Source: Halomonas sp. GD1P12 (GTDB lineage Bacteria > Pseudomonadota > Gammaproteobacteria > Pseudomonadales > Halomonadaceae). From it: a stretch of 64,000 nt of DNA. This document shows, piece by piece, positions 48,972 to 58,303 of this stretch. Numbering within the stretch: position 1 is the first letter of the stretch; every line of letters starts with the position of its first letter. Below the pieces are notes generated by a model. The model made no database searches. It was not told the origin of the DNA and saw only the letters and a list, made by a program, of their open reading frames with translations. The stretch is taken from NCBI RefSeq assembly GCF_025725645.1, contig NZ_CP107007.1:372001-436000 (forward strand), written 5' to 3'. The translations under genes were made by a program, and so were the position numbers.

Positions 48972-49576
48972 GGCCGCTCCCGGCGGGCGTCCGCGCGGCC
49001 AAGCTCCAAACGCTTGAGCGCCTCTTCGCTGTTGAGGTTGACGAACGCCTCCTTCACGTCAGAGAAATCCACCCGCCGCGCTTCAAAACGCTCGAACCAG
49101 CGGCCGAGCTTGCGCTCGCCGCTGGCCAGAAAGGCGCCGAGATCGTCGGCCAGCGCAGTGGCGATGAGCGCCACCGTCGGGTGGTCGCGCTCGCCGTCGA
49201 AGGCGATGGCCGCCTGGCCGCCGTCGAGCCCACCGACCAGGCGCTCGACCAGCGTCATGGGCAGAAGCGGCGTATCGCAGGGCACCACGATCAGCCACGG
49301 CGTTTTCGCCGCCAGCAGGCCGCTGTAGATGCCCATCAGCGGGCCGAAAAAGCCGGGCCTGGCATCCTCGATCACGCGCGGACCCAAAAGCGCATAGGCG
49401 TCCTGATTGCGGTTGGCGCTGACGAGGGTTTCGCTCACGCGCCCTTCCAGGCGCTTCAAGGCGTGGGCGAACAGCGGCAGGCCCTCGAAGGGCGCCAGGC
49501 CCTTGTCACGCCCGCCCATGCGGCGACCTTCGCCGCCGGCCAAAATCAGTCCGGTCAGTTGCTGTGGCGCGATCAT
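48968..49576 (-). CDS. mobA: Molybdenum cofactor guanylyltransferase MobA
   Basis: A 202-residue nucleotidyltransferase that attaches GMP to Mo-molybdopterin, giving the bis-MGD cofactor used by DMSO-reductase-family enzymes such as the formate dehydrogenase encoded upstream. LAGGEGRRMGGRDKGL is the GTP-binding motif, and VVPCDTPLLP and EAFVNLNSEEAL are typical. I start at ATG 49576 (MIAPQQLTGLILAGG); the frame extends further upstream but shows no homology. Confidence 0.93.
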   Translation of the reverse strand: MIAPQQLTGLILAGGEGRRMGGRDKGLAPFEGLPLFAHALKRLEGRVSETLVSANRNQDAYALLGPRVIEDARPGFFGPLMGIYSGLLAAKTPWLIVVPCDTPLLPMTLVERLVGGLDGGQAAIAFDGERDHPTVALIATALADDLGAFLASGERKLGRWFERFEARRVDFSDVKEAFVNLNSEEALKRLELGRADARRERP

Positions 49577-49753
49577 GAAAGTGCCCTGCGCGTGATGAGT
49601 GAAGCCGTCGGCACGCCTGAAAGGCGCGGCTTTTAAAGGTAGACCGCGCCTGAGTCGCGACGTGCTCAGAGTGTGCCATATTCGCAGCGGCGAAAACGTT
49701 TTTAAAGCGACTCTTTTGCTATGCTGAGCACCATTCAACCGCGGAGAGCTTTC

Positions 49754-50080
49754 ATGCACGCCTTCAACGATCTGGACCCGACGACCCAAACCGAACTCGA
49801 AGCCGCCGCCTTTCGTCGGCTGCTGAGCCATCTGGACGCCAACAAGGACGTTCAGAACATCGACCTGATGATTCTGGCGGATTTTTGCCGCAACTGTCTC
49901 TCGAAATGGCTGGTCAGCGCCGCCGAGGAGCGCGGCGAACGCCTCGACTACGAGGCCGCCCGCCAGCACGTTTACGGCATGCCCTACAGCGAGTGGAAAG
50001 AGCACCACCAGGCGAAGGCCACACCGGAGCAGCTCGCCGCGCTCGAGGCGCGCCAGGCGAACAAGAGCCACGAGGAGTAG
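49754..50080 (+). CDS. DUF1244 family protein
   Basis: A 108-residue protein that starts MHAFNDLDPTTQTELEAAAFRRLLSHL, with the family signature VQNIDLMILADFCRNCLSKWLVSAAEERG and YGMPYSEWKEHHQ. The function is unknown to me. The two-cysteine FCRNC segment could bind metal. ATG 49754 is behind GCGGAGAG. It heads the moaB-moeA2 unit, with 4 bases to moaB. Confidence 0.88.
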   Translation: MHAFNDLDPTTQTELEAAAFRRLLSHLDANKDVQNIDLMILADFCRNCLSKWLVSAAEERGERLDYEAARQHVYGMPYSEWKEHHQAKATPEQLAALEARQANKSHEE

Positions 50081-50084
50081 CGCC

Positions 50085-50636
50085 TTGGAAACGCAAAACA
50101 GCCCTCAAGCGGCCAGGTCAGGGGACATGGAGGCCTTGAATATCGCCGTGCTCACCGTCTCCGACACCCGCACCGAGGAGAGCGACCGCTCTGGCGCGCT
50201 GTTAATCGAGCGGCTGGAAGGCGCTGGCCACCGGCTGGTGGAAAAGCGCATCGTGGCCGACGATATGTACCGTATTCGCGCGGTGGTGGCCGAATGGATC
50301 GCAAGCAGTGAGGTGCAGGTGGTGATCACCACCGGCGGCACCGGCTTTACCGGGCGCGACTCCACCCCGGAGGCGGTATCGGTACTGTTCGATAAAGCCA
50401 TCGAAGGGTTCGGCGAGCGCTTTCGCCAGTTAAGCGGCGACGAGATCGGAAGCTCCACGATTCAGAGCCGCTGCCTGGGCGGGCTTGCCAACGCCACCGT
50501 GATCTTCTGCCTGCCGGGCTCTACCGGGGCGTGTCGCACCGGCTGGGACCGCCTGCTGGCCGAGCAGCTCGACAGCCGCCATAAGCCCTGCAACTTCGCC
50601 AACCTGGTGATTCCCGGGCGGGGGCAGCATGGCTGA
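50085..50636 (+). CDS. moaB: Molybdenum cofactor biosynthesis protein MoaB
   Basis: A 183-residue protein of the MogA/MoaB family (molybdopterin adenylylation). AVLTVSDTRTEESDRSG, TTGGTGFTGRDSTPEAV and IFCLPGSTGACRTGWD are signature motifs. I set the TTG at 50085 as start because GAGGAG lies seven bases upstream; ATG 50127 would still keep the full domain. It overlaps moeA2 by eight bases. Confidence 0.92.
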   Translation: METQNSPQAARSGDMEALNIAVLTVSDTRTEESDRSGALLIERLEGAGHRLVEKRIVADDMYRIRAVVAEWIASSEVQVVITTGGTGFTGRDSTPEAVSVLFDKAIEGFGERFRQLSGDEIGSSTIQSRCLGGLANATVIFCLPGSTGACRTGWDRLLAEQLDSRHKPCNFANLVIPGRGQHG

Positions 50637-51834
50637 GCTTGCCCCCATCGAGAAAGCGTTAGAGGCGCTTCTGGCCGACGTAAGCCCGCTGGACACTGAG
50701 GACGTAGCGCTCGATGACGCCGCCGAGCGCGTGCTGGCCGCCGCCGTCACCGCCGCGCTCGACGTGCCCGCCCGGGACAACAGCGCCATGGACGGCTACG
50801 CCCTGCGCGCCGCGGACGCCGGCGGCTGGCTGCCGGTCTCCCAGCGTATCGCCGCGGGCCACCCGGCCGCGCCGCTTGCGCCAGGCACCTGCGCGCGCAT
50901 CTTCACCGGCGGCGAGCTGCCGGAGGGTGCCGACTGCGTGGTGATGCAGGAGGAGGTCGAGCTCGACGGCGAGCGGGCGAACATCCCCGCCGGTATCGCG
51001 GTGGGCAATAGCGTGCGCCGCCGCGCCCGGGATGTCGCCCGTGGGGATGTCCTGCTCGAAGCGGGCACGCGGCTAAACGCCGCCGCGCTTGGCCATCTGG
51101 CGGGGCAGGGCATCGCGCGGGTGAGCGTGCGTCGCCGTCCGCGGGTGGCGTTATTGTCCACCGGTGATGAGGTCATCGAGCCCGGCCAGCCGATCGCGCC
51201 CGGCCAGCTCTACAACAGCAACCGGCCGATGCTCAAGCGCCTTCTGGAGAGCTTCGGCGCCGAGGTCGTGCATACCGAAAGCGTGCCGGACAGCTTCGGC
51301 GAGACCTGCGCCTGCCTGACCCGGGCGGCTCAGGGCGCCGATGTGGTCATCACCACCGGCGGGGTGAGCGTCGGCGAGGAGGATCACGTCAAAAAAGCGT
51401 TGGAGGCGCTGGGCCAGCTGGATCTCTGGCGTTTGGCCATTCGCCCGGGCAAGCCGCTGGCGCTGGGGCGGCTGCCTCGCGGGGAGGGGGGCGCGGCGCG
51501 CTTTGTCGGCCTTCCCGGCAACCCGGTGTCGGGGTTTGTCGGCGCGTGGCTGTTTCTGCGCCCGCTGATGGGGGGGCTTCTGGGCTGCCCGGCGCTCGCC
51601 TCGATTCCACATCTTCCAGCGGTGGCGCGCTTTTCGACCACCACCGGCCCGCGCCAGCACTACATGCGCGTAAGGCTTTCGTTTACCCCCAGCGGCATCG
51701 AGGCGCACGCCTTCGAGGATCAGGATTCGTCGGTGCTCTCTTCCTGCGTGGCCGCCGACGCGCTCGCCGTCGTCGAGGCGCATCGGACGGTCACGCCCGG
51801 CGATTCGCTTACGTGTCTGTGGCTGGCGCCGTAG
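50629..51834 (+). CDS. moeA: Molybdopterin molybdenumtransferase MoeA (copy 2)
   Basis: A 401-residue MoeA with the standard DNSAMDGYALRAAD, RIFTGGELPEGADCVV, VALLSTGDEVIEPGQ, YNSNRPMLKRLLESFG, TTGGVSVGEEDHVKKALE and [16 protein letters not shown]. It is closer to the E. coli MoeA pattern than copy 1. In one unit with moaB. Its last 26 bases overlap the convergent CheW-like gene. Confidence 0.94.
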   Translation: MAELAPIEKALEALLADVSPLDTEDVALDDAAERVLAAAVTAALDVPARDNSAMDGYALRAADAGGWLPVSQRIAAGHPAAPLAPGTCARIFTGGELPEGADCVVMQEEVELDGERANIPAGIAVGNSVRRRARDVARGDVLLEAGTRLNAAALGHLAGQGIARVSVRRRPRVALLSTGDEVIEPGQPIAPGQLYNSNRPMLKRLLESFGAEVVHTESVPDSFGETCACLTRAAQGADVVITTGGVSVGEEDHVKKALEALGQLDLWRLAIRPGKPLALGRLPRGEGGAARFVGLPGNPVSGFVGAWLFLRPLMGGLLGCPALASIPHLPAVARFSTTTGPRQHYMRVRLSFTPSGIEAHAFEDQDSSVLSSCVAADALAVVEAHRTVTPGDSLTCLWLAP

Positions 51835-52192
51835 GGCCTGTGAGTCGCTCGGCGTCCAGTAGCCATAGCTCGGCACGTGCTCCTTGCATGGCCACGCCGC
51901 ACAAGGGGGCCAATGCGCGTGCCTTGACGAGCGCAGGCAAGGGGTAAAGCGCCGAGGCGGGCCACTCGATGAGCTCGACGCTGCCCCCGACCCCGAGTTG
52001 CCACACGCCTTGTGCGTCGCTTAGCGTAAGCCAGCGATCCGGGGGAGCGTCGTTATCCGGTAGACCCAGTAGCGCTGCTGCCCGGATGACGCGTTCGACG
52101 TCGGCGTGCAGGGTGAGGCGGCGTACCTGGCTTGCCTCGAGCGCGTAGCGGTAGGGGCCTGTCGAGAAGGCGACGAGCGCGACCGTCGGCAC
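51809..52192 (-). CDS. CheW-like protein, short and divergent
   Basis: A 127-residue protein. ALVAFSTGPYRYALEASQVRRLTLHADVERV resembles the first half of a CheW domain, and GSVELIEWPASALYPLP...AELWLLDAERL the second half. It is the last gene of the chemosensory operon, three bases after the CheW gene. It probably takes the place of the second coupling protein (WspB/WspD style). Similarity is weaker than for its neighbour, so the call is moderate. Confidence 0.6.
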   Translation of the reverse strand: MPTVALVAFSTGPYRYALEASQVRRLTLHADVERVIRAAALLGLPDNDAPPDRWLTLSDAQGVWQLGVGGSVELIEWPASALYPLPALVKARALAPLCGVAMQGARAELWLLDAERLTGPTAPATDT

Positions 52193-52195
52193 GCG

Positions 52196-52726
52196 CTACC
52201 CCTGGCCTGCCTGAAAAGCGCTCAGCAGCGCCTGGGCATCGAGCAGGGCGATGGCTTCACGCTCGTCTCTATGGATCAACGCGCCAACGAAGGGTTTGAG
52301 CGCTTCAGGCAGCGTTTCAGGCGGGGGCTTGAGCGCGCTGATCACGACGTCGCAAACATCGTCCAGCTGCTCAATGCGCACCCCTGTGGTAATCGCATCG
52401 CCACGAACGAGCAGGATCATGCCATCGCTTCTGGACGCCTCAAGTCCCAGAAGGCGCTCGAGCGTAATAACGGACTCGATGGTGCCCCGCAGATGGATTA
52501 CGCCCTCGATGGTATCGGGCAGCCCGGGTATGAAGTACACGCTTTGCTCGCCGCTCAGAATTTCGCTCACCACGCTTCCGGCCAAGGCAAAGCGCTGACC
52601 GGCCAGCCGAAAAAGCACCACTTGCTGAGTCGGCTCATCTACCTCAAGGCCTGAGCATCCGGCGCCCTGGCTTGAAAGCGCCTGCTCGAGATCCAGACGA
52701 GGATCATCATTGGTCGTCAAGGGCAT
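52196..52726 (-). CDS. cheW: CheW coupling protein
   Basis: A 176-residue protein with one CheW domain from about residue 38: VVLFRLAGQRFALAGSVVSEILSGE, then IPGLPDTIEGVIHLRGTIESVITLERLLGL, then DGMILLVRG and ALLDAQALL at the end. About 35 N-terminal residues are extra. ATG 52726 chosen; the start overlaps the 3' end of the cyclase gene by 20 bases. It couples the receptor to CheA. Confidence 0.88.
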   Translation of the reverse strand: MPLTTNDDPRLDLEQALSSQGAGCSGLEVDEPTQQVVLFRLAGQRFALAGSVVSEILSGEQSVYFIPGLPDTIEGVIHLRGTIESVITLERLLGLEASRSDGMILLVRGDAITTGVRIEQLDDVCDVVISALKPPPETLPEALKPFVGALIHRDEREAIALLDAQALLSAFQAGQG

Positions 52727-54392
52727 CGGCCTCCGTGTTGATGACGAGCTGATTACGCCCTTGGCTCTTGGCGCGGTAAAGGGCCTGGTCGGCACTAACG
52801 CGCAGCGTCTCGGTGGAAGGGTGGCGGGGAAAATCGCTGATACCGGCGCTGAAGGTGCAGTTGAAGCGCGCGTCACCGGCGTGAAAATCGACCTGCTCAA
52901 AGTCTTGGCGTAGCCTCTCGATCAGCCGGGTGGCGATGTCCAGCGTCACGTTTTTCATCAGGATGACGAACTCTTCACCGCCGTAGCGGCCGATGATGTC
53001 CGAGGTGCGAAAGCGCGTTTTCAGCATGTGCGCCAGGGTGATGATGACCTGGTCGCCCGCCAGGTGGCCGTAGGTATCGTTGATGTCCTTGAAGTGGTCG
53101 ATATCGAGCATGGCCATGGCATGGTGAGTGTCGTCCCGGTACGCCTGCACCAGCGTCCGGTTGATCAAATCGGTGGTGGTGCTGTGGTTATAAAGACCGG
53201 TCATGCTGTCCTGGGTCATCAGCGCGCGCAGGTGCCGCAAGCGCTCGGCGCGCAGCGTCACGGCGGCCACCAGATCATCGGGGATGACGGGCTTGGTGAT
53301 GAAGCCTTCTACGCCGGCGTTCATGGCCGTCAACTGCTTCTGGCTGTCGGTCTCGCCAGAGAGGTATATGATCGGAAGCCCCACGTACTCCGGCTGCTGG
53401 CGTACGATGGTGGCCAGCTCCTCGCCGGAACAGACCGGCATGTACATGTCTACCAGCATCAAATCCGGGTTGAAGCGTTCCAGCGTAACGAATGCCTGGG
53501 CGGGGGAGTGAGCCTGCTGGGTGATCATGCCGGCACGCTCGAGCAAGGCGGCGTGATAGCCAGCCGCTTCCGGCTCGTCGTCCACTACCAGCACTCTGAG
53601 CGGTTCGTCGTCGGGTTCGGCGGTCAACTTGTCCAGCGCCAGCATTATCTCCAGTGGCTTCACCGGTTTGATGAAGTAGCCGCTGCAGCCGGCGCGCACC
53701 GCGCTGAGTCGTGAACCGAAATCGCCAGAGGAGGAGAGTACGATGGCCGGCAGCCGCTCGCCGGTCAGCTTGTTCAGGCTGGCCAGGGTTTCGGGACCAG
53801 CGGTCTTTCCCTGAGGGAACTGGACATCCATGATGATGGCGTCGGGCCGACGTGTCAGTACCGCGTTGAAGAAGGTCTGCGTGTCTTCGAAGTGGTACGC
53901 CTCGTGGCCGAAACAGCGTAAATGATGCAGCAGTTGGCTGACCTGCTCGGGCTCATCGTCGCAGAGATAGATCAGCCGCTGGCGATGATTGCCTGCGCGC
54001 AGGGCAGTTGCCGGGAGTTCCACCGTGGCGGATGAGCCGTGTGTGGTCGCCTGGTTTTTTTGCTTTAACAGATTTGCCTGTTCCTGACGGAGCTTGCCAA
54101 GCAGTGTATCCATCATCGGGGCGATATGCGCCTGCGCCGATGTCGAGGTGAGAAGCTTCTCGCCCTGTTCGGCTAACGCGGCGAGTCGCTCGAACCCCAG
54201 TGAACGCCCGGTGCCTTTCAGGCTATGGAAAAAACGATGTAGATCCGGTGCCAGCCGCGCCCGCGCCTCGCAGGAGGCTTGGCTTTGCTGCCACTGCTGG
54301 GTAACGGCCTGCAACCGTTCTGGGAGCTGCTCGACGAAGCGCAAGCGCAGCTCGTTGAGTTTGTCGTGCAGTGTCTGGGCGTGGGACGGCAT
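52707..54392 (-). CDS. Hpt-REC-REC-GGDEF diguanylate cyclase
   Basis: A 561-residue output protein. The N-terminal Hpt domain has His56 in RFFHSLKGTGRSLGF. A first receiver (about 150-265) has the Asp in AIIMDVQFPQ and K in FIKPVKP. A second receiver (about 278-390) has VVDDEPEA, LMLVDMYMP and FITKPV. The GGDEF domain has RYGGEEFVILM and an RTSD inhibitory site just before it, so it should make c-di-GMP. It replaces the simpler WspR of Pseudomonas. I set the start at ATG 54392 (MPSHAQTLHD); the upstream frame overlaps the receiver gene. Confidence 0.92.
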   Translation of the reverse strand: MPSHAQTLHDKLNELRLRFVEQLPERLQAVTQQWQQSQASCEARARLAPDLHRFFHSLKGTGRSLGFERLAALAEQGEKLLTSTSAQAHIAPMMDTLLGKLRQEQANLLKQKNQATTHGSSATVELPATALRAGNHRQRLIYLCDDEPEQVSQLLHHLRCFGHEAYHFEDTQTFFNAVLTRRPDAIIMDVQFPQGKTAGPETLASLNKLTGERLPAIVLSSSGDFGSRLSAVRAGCSGYFIKPVKPLEIMLALDKLTAEPDDEPLRVLVVDDEPEAAGYHAALLERAGMITQQAHSPAQAFVTLERFNPDLMLVDMYMPVCSGEELATIVRQQPEYVGLPIIYLSGETDSQKQLTAMNAGVEGFITKPVIPDDLVAAVTLRAERLRHLRALMTQDSMTGLYNHSTTTDLINRTLVQAYRDDTHHAMAMLDIDHFKDINDTYGHLAGDQVIITLAHMLKTRFRTSDIIGRYGGEEFVILMKNVTLDIATRLIERLRQDFEQVDFHAGDARFNCTFSAGISDFPRHPSTETLRVSADQALYRAKSQGRNQLVINTEADALDDQ

Positions 54393-54408
54393 CTCGATAC
54401 CTGTATTC

Positions 54409-54777
54409 TCACTCAGGGGAGTGCGCACCAAGGGCGCTTTCGAGGGTTTGACACAGCGTCGAGGCCATATCCGCCTCCTTTTGCAGGCAGGCATAAATCC
54501 CCGGCGTCTCAAGGAGGTCGCTATCCGGACTATCACCGGTCAGCAGGATAAACGGCAGCGTCACATCCTGCTCCTTGAGCATCGAACAGAGGTCGGTGCC
54601 ATTGATCAGCGGCATATGCATGTCGCTGACAATGGCCGCGATGTCCGAATGACGCTCGAGCTGGGTGATCGCTTCCATCGCGTTCAGCGCAAGCACTGGG
54701 GTGTAGTGTTGCGAGGCGAGGATGGCAGCGGTCATCTCGCCCGCTAGCTCATCGTCGTCAACGACTAGAATCCGCAT
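54409..54777 (-). CDS. Single-domain response regulator
   Basis: A 122-residue receiver: RILVVDDDELAGEM, Asp in AIVSDMHMPLINGTD, Thr in ILLTGDS. The C-terminal part lacks the usual K-P pair and instead reads YACLQKEADMAST, so the switch lysine may be the one in QKEAD. No output domain. It lies between CheA and the cyclase and could shuttle or absorb phosphate. Confidence 0.85.
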   Translation of the reverse strand: MRILVVDDDELAGEMTAAILASQHYTPVLALNAMEAITQLERHSDIAAIVSDMHMPLINGTDLCSMLKEQDVTLPFILLTGDSPDSDLLETPGIYACLQKEADMASTLCQTLESALGAHSPE

Positions 54778-54804
54778 GAGTTTCCTCTTTCTGGTCCTGG
54801 GGCG

Positions 54805-56931
54805 CTATCCCAGTAGGGCTTTGAGCGTATCCACGAGGTTGTTCTGGTCGAAGCTACCCTTCACGATATAGGCGTCGGCACCGGCGTCGATGCCTCGCTG
54901 GCGATCGCTCTCTTTCTCTCGCGAGGTGATGATGATGATCGGCACGTGCTGATAGCGCTCGTGTTCGCGCAGCCGAGCGGTGAGCGTAAAACCATCCATG
55001 ATCGGCATTTCGACATCGGTCAGCACCGCGTCGAAGGAGTCGGCAAGCGCCTTGGTCAGGCCATCGCGACCGTTTTCGGCAAGCGATACCCGGTATCCCC
55101 AGGCCTCGAGCACATCTTTCTCGATTTCGCGTGTATTGAGCGAATCGTCCACGACCAGTATTCGATGCGCCCGGGCTTGCTTGAGTTCCAGTATCGAGGA
55201 GCGGCGGCCGCCTCGTTTAACCTGGGTTAATAATGCGGGAACGTGAAGCAGGCTTGCAAGGTCGTTGCGCCCGACGCTGACCATGCCGGCGACCAGCGGC
55301 AGATGGCGAAGATGGGGCGGTAAAGGCTTAATCACCATGTCACGCTCGTCAATCAACTCCTCGACGATTAGCGCAAGCTTCTGGCTGCCCTGATGAACGA
55401 TCAGTAGCAACACCTGGGCATTTTCTGCCGGCGCTTCAAGGCCCAGCAGTGACGCGAGCGATACCACGGGAATGAATTCGTCGCGCAAAACCAGCGTGGG
55501 CTGGCCCGCCGTATCGATGAAGTCATAGGGCGTGACTTTCAAAAGCTCCTGAACATAGGGTGCTGTGAAGCCCAGCGTCTGTGAGCCCGCTCGAATCAGC
55601 AGCACCCGTAGCATGGCAAGCGACAGCGGCAGACGCAGCGCGAAGGTGGTGCCCTTACCCGGCTGGCTGTCGACCCGGATATCGCCGCTGAGCTCGTCCA
55701 CCACGGTGCGCTTGACCACATCCATACCCACACCCCGGCCTGACATGTCGGTGATCAGTGGTTTGGTCGAGAATCCGGGCAGGAAAATCAGTTCGAGGGT
55801 TTCATGCTCGCTCAGCGTCGTGAGCTGCTCTTCATTGATCAACTGCCGGCCAAGCGCCTTCTGGCGAACGGCGTCGATATCGATACCCGCGCCGTCGTCG
55901 CTGAGTTCGATCACGACCCAGCCCCCGTCCTGCCACGCCTTGAGCGATACCCTGCCTTTCGCGGCCTTGCCGACCTGACGCCGCAGATCGGGCGTTTCCA
56001 GCCCGTGATCCAGGGCGTTTCTCAGCAGGTGAATCAACGGCTCGGACAGCCGGTCGATCATCTGTCGATCGAGCTCGATCTCACTTCCCTGCAACTCACA
56101 GGAAGCCTGCTTGTTCAGGGCATGAGCCAGATCTCTGGTCATCTGCGCGAGCGGGTCGAACACGACAGAAAGCGGCAGCATGCGCATCTGCAGTGCGCGG
56201 TCGTGAAGATCACTCATCAGTGCGTCCTGGGTGAGCACGCTATCCTTAAGATCGCGATGAAACGCGCGAAAGGTGCTCTGATACGTCGACGGCAACGCTT
56301 TGCCCAGCGCCTGGGCCCGATCCAGCAGGTCGTGCTGCTGATGATGACCCGAAAGCACCTCGCCCATCAGACGAATCAGATCATCGAGTCGCTCCAGCCG
56401 AACGCGAACGGTATCGCTGAGTTTGAGGCGTCGGGAAAGTGCTTCGTCGGTGGCCGCTTGAGCGACGTTCTTTTCAGCGGCAGAGGTTGGGCCAGGGACA
56501 GGCGCGGGTATCGGCGCCGGGTCTGATGCAGAAGCCGGCGCCGCGGTGGTGCCCTCCATGGCCTGGCAAAGCGCGGGGTCGGCGGTAGGCAGCGTGTCCG
56601 GCGCGTGGCCTTCGGCCAGGCGGTTGACTTGGGTGTCCAGTAGCTCCACGGCCTGGTTCAATAGTTCGAGCGTGTCCGGCGTTGGCTTGCGGGTACCGTC
56701 GCGCAGCGCGCTCAGAAGCTCTTCCGCGCTGTGCGCCAGCGACGTAATGGCGTCCAGGCGCAGCATCCGCGATGACCCCTTGAGCGTATGCATGGCGCGA
56801 AACAGGGCGTTGATCTCTTCGGCGTGACGTTCGCCACGGCCGAGGGCGTCGACCCCCTCTTTCAAGCGGGGCAGATGATCCTGCGCCTCCTCGACGAAGC
56901 GCGCGATGAAGCGGGAGAGATCAAAGGCCAT
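54805..56931 (-). CDS. cheA: Hybrid chemotaxis histidine kinase CheA-REC
   Basis: A 708-residue kinase in the order Hpt (His48 in HTLKGSSRML), dimerisation helices, HATPase (N box HLLRNALDHGLE, DDGAGIDID, GRGVGMDVVKRTV), CheW-like domain and C-terminal receiver (VVDDSLNTRE, Asp in AVLTDVEMPIMDG). The fused receiver is the WspE arrangement. The usual P2 docking domain is replaced by a proline/alanine-rich linker (about 135-165). ATG 56931 has GGAGG; it overlaps cheR by 11 bases. Confidence 0.94.
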   Translation of the reverse strand: MAFDLSRFIARFVEEAQDHLPRLKEGVDALGRGERHAEEINALFRAMHTLKGSSRMLRLDAITSLAHSAEELLSALRDGTRKPTPDTLELLNQAVELLDTQVNRLAEGHAPDTLPTADPALCQAMEGTTAAPASASDPAPIPAPVPGPTSAAEKNVAQAATDEALSRRLKLSDTVRVRLERLDDLIRLMGEVLSGHHQQHDLLDRAQALGKALPSTYQSTFRAFHRDLKDSVLTQDALMSDLHDRALQMRMLPLSVVFDPLAQMTRDLAHALNKQASCELQGSEIELDRQMIDRLSEPLIHLLRNALDHGLETPDLRRQVGKAAKGRVSLKAWQDGGWVVIELSDDGAGIDIDAVRQKALGRQLINEEQLTTLSEHETLELIFLPGFSTKPLITDMSGRGVGMDVVKRTVVDELSGDIRVDSQPGKGTTFALRLPLSLAMLRVLLIRAGSQTLGFTAPYVQELLKVTPYDFIDTAGQPTLVLRDEFIPVVSLASLLGLEAPAENAQVLLLIVHQGSQKLALIVEELIDERDMVIKPLPPHLRHLPLVAGMVSVGRNDLASLLHVPALLTQVKRGGRRSSILELKQARAHRILVVDDSLNTREIEKDVLEAWGYRVSLAENGRDGLTKALADSFDAVLTDVEMPIMDGFTLTARLREHERYQHVPIIIITSREKESDRQRGIDAGADAYIVKGSFDQNNLVDTLKALLG

Positions 56932-58303
56932 CGTCGTCCTCCAGCCCAATGGCATGCGCTTCGAGATAGCGTTTGGCTAAAAAGAACGCGTCTCCGGGCG
57001 GGATCGGCGGTGCCATGACCTCAAGCCCGCCAGGCGATGTGGGGTTAGCGTCGAGCAAACGCAACGTGGCCTCATAGCCGCGACGCAGCGGGGCCGGCGA
57101 GCGTGGCAGCTCGCCCGTGCGAAACAGCTCCGCCTGATAGAAATGCGCGGGCCAGCATTCCGGCATCACGTAGATGGCGCGCTTGAAAAGCGTCTGAGCG
57201 TGGTCGGCATTTTTTTGCCAGCGGGCGATGAGCCCGGCCAGCACCAGCGCATCGACGCTCCAGGGCTGCTCTTTTAGCAGGGTCGCCACGCAAGCTTCGG
57301 CGTCATCGAATTGGTTATGATCCAGCCACTCGCGCGCAAGCTCGAGGCGTTGCTTGAAAGAGGCCGGCGGCGAGTGCGGTGGCTCCCCATTGGTCGCCTT
57401 CTCGATAGAGCGCCGTTGAAGCGGCTTCGGCGTTTGGGGCACCGGTCGAGAGTCCGGCGCGAGGCGAGCGTCGGCAACTGGCGAGACCGGGCCGGCGGCG
57501 GCGTTTGCGTGGCGAAAATGAAACACGCCCTGGTCCTGGGTCAGCTCGAGAATGCCCAGATCGTTGCCCAGGGTTTCCGTGACACCACAAAGCAGAACGC
57601 CGGTCGGCGCGAGGCGCTCGCTCAAGCGCTGTTGAATGACCCGGCGCTTTTCTTCATCGAAATAGATGGAAACGTTACGAAACAGGATGACATCGAAGGG
57701 CGCGTGTCGATCACTCTCAGGCGTGGGGGCCAGCACGTTGAGCGTTTGAAAGTGCACCCAGTCGCGAAGCGCGTCGTCGATCAGGTACTGGCGCCCGTAG
57801 GCCTTGAAGTAGCGCGCCTTCAGGTGAGGGGGGAGCGTGCGAAAGGCCATGCCGCTATAAAGCCCCCGCTGCGCTCTGGCCAGCATCTGTTGATCCACGT
57901 CGCCGCCGGTAAGGCTAAAAAGTGACGTCGCCCGCGGTCCAAAGCGCTCCATCAGCGCCATGGCCAGGCTGTAGGGTTCTTCCCCGGAGGAGCAGCCCGC
58001 ACTTAAAAGACGCAGGGGAGCCGAGGTTTCGTTCAAACGCAGGGGAAGATAGTGGCTCACGAGCCAGTCGAGCGCCTCAACCTCCCGGTAAAAATAGGTT
58101 TCGTTGATCGTCAGTTGGCCGATGAAATCATCGAACAGGCGCTTGTCGTTTTCAAGCAAGCCGATCAGTGCCACGGTATCGGTTTTTCCGGTGCTGTTGA
58201 TCAGCGCGTTGATCGCCTTTAACAGGCGCGGCTCGGCCAGCCCGTCCAGTTGAAGGCCGTAATGCTCGTATACCAGCTGTTTGAGGGGCATATACGTATT
58301 CAT
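56921..58303 (-). CDS. cheR: CheR methyltransferase with C-terminal TPR region
   Basis: A 460-residue protein: the CheR N-terminal helices, then the SAM fold with LLSAGCSSGEEPYSLAMAL, VILFRNVSIYFDEEKR and a C-terminal tetratricopeptide-like part (about 340-440, LELAREWLDHNQFDDAEACVATLL). This resembles WspC. It methylates receptor glutamates. I chose ATG 58303, which shares a base with the cheB stop (TGATG), as start. Confidence 0.93.
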   Translation of the reverse strand: MNTYMPLKQLVYEHYGLQLDGLAEPRLLKAINALINSTGKTDTVALIGLLENDKRLFDDFIGQLTINETYFYREVEALDWLVSHYLPLRLNETSAPLRLLSAGCSSGEEPYSLAMALMERFGPRATSLFSLTGGDVDQQMLARAQRGLYSGMAFRTLPPHLKARYFKAYGRQYLIDDALRDWVHFQTLNVLAPTPESDRHAPFDVILFRNVSIYFDEEKRRVIQQRLSERLAPTGVLLCGVTETLGNDLGILELTQDQGVFHFRHANAAAGPVSPVADARLAPDSRPVPQTPKPLQRRSIEKATNGEPPHSPPASFKQRLELAREWLDHNQFDDAEACVATLLKEQPWSVDALVLAGLIARWQKNADHAQTLFKRAIYVMPECWPAHFYQAELFRTGELPRSPAPLRRGYEATLRLLDANPTSPGGLEVMAPPIPPGDAFFLAKRYLEAHAIGLEDDDGL

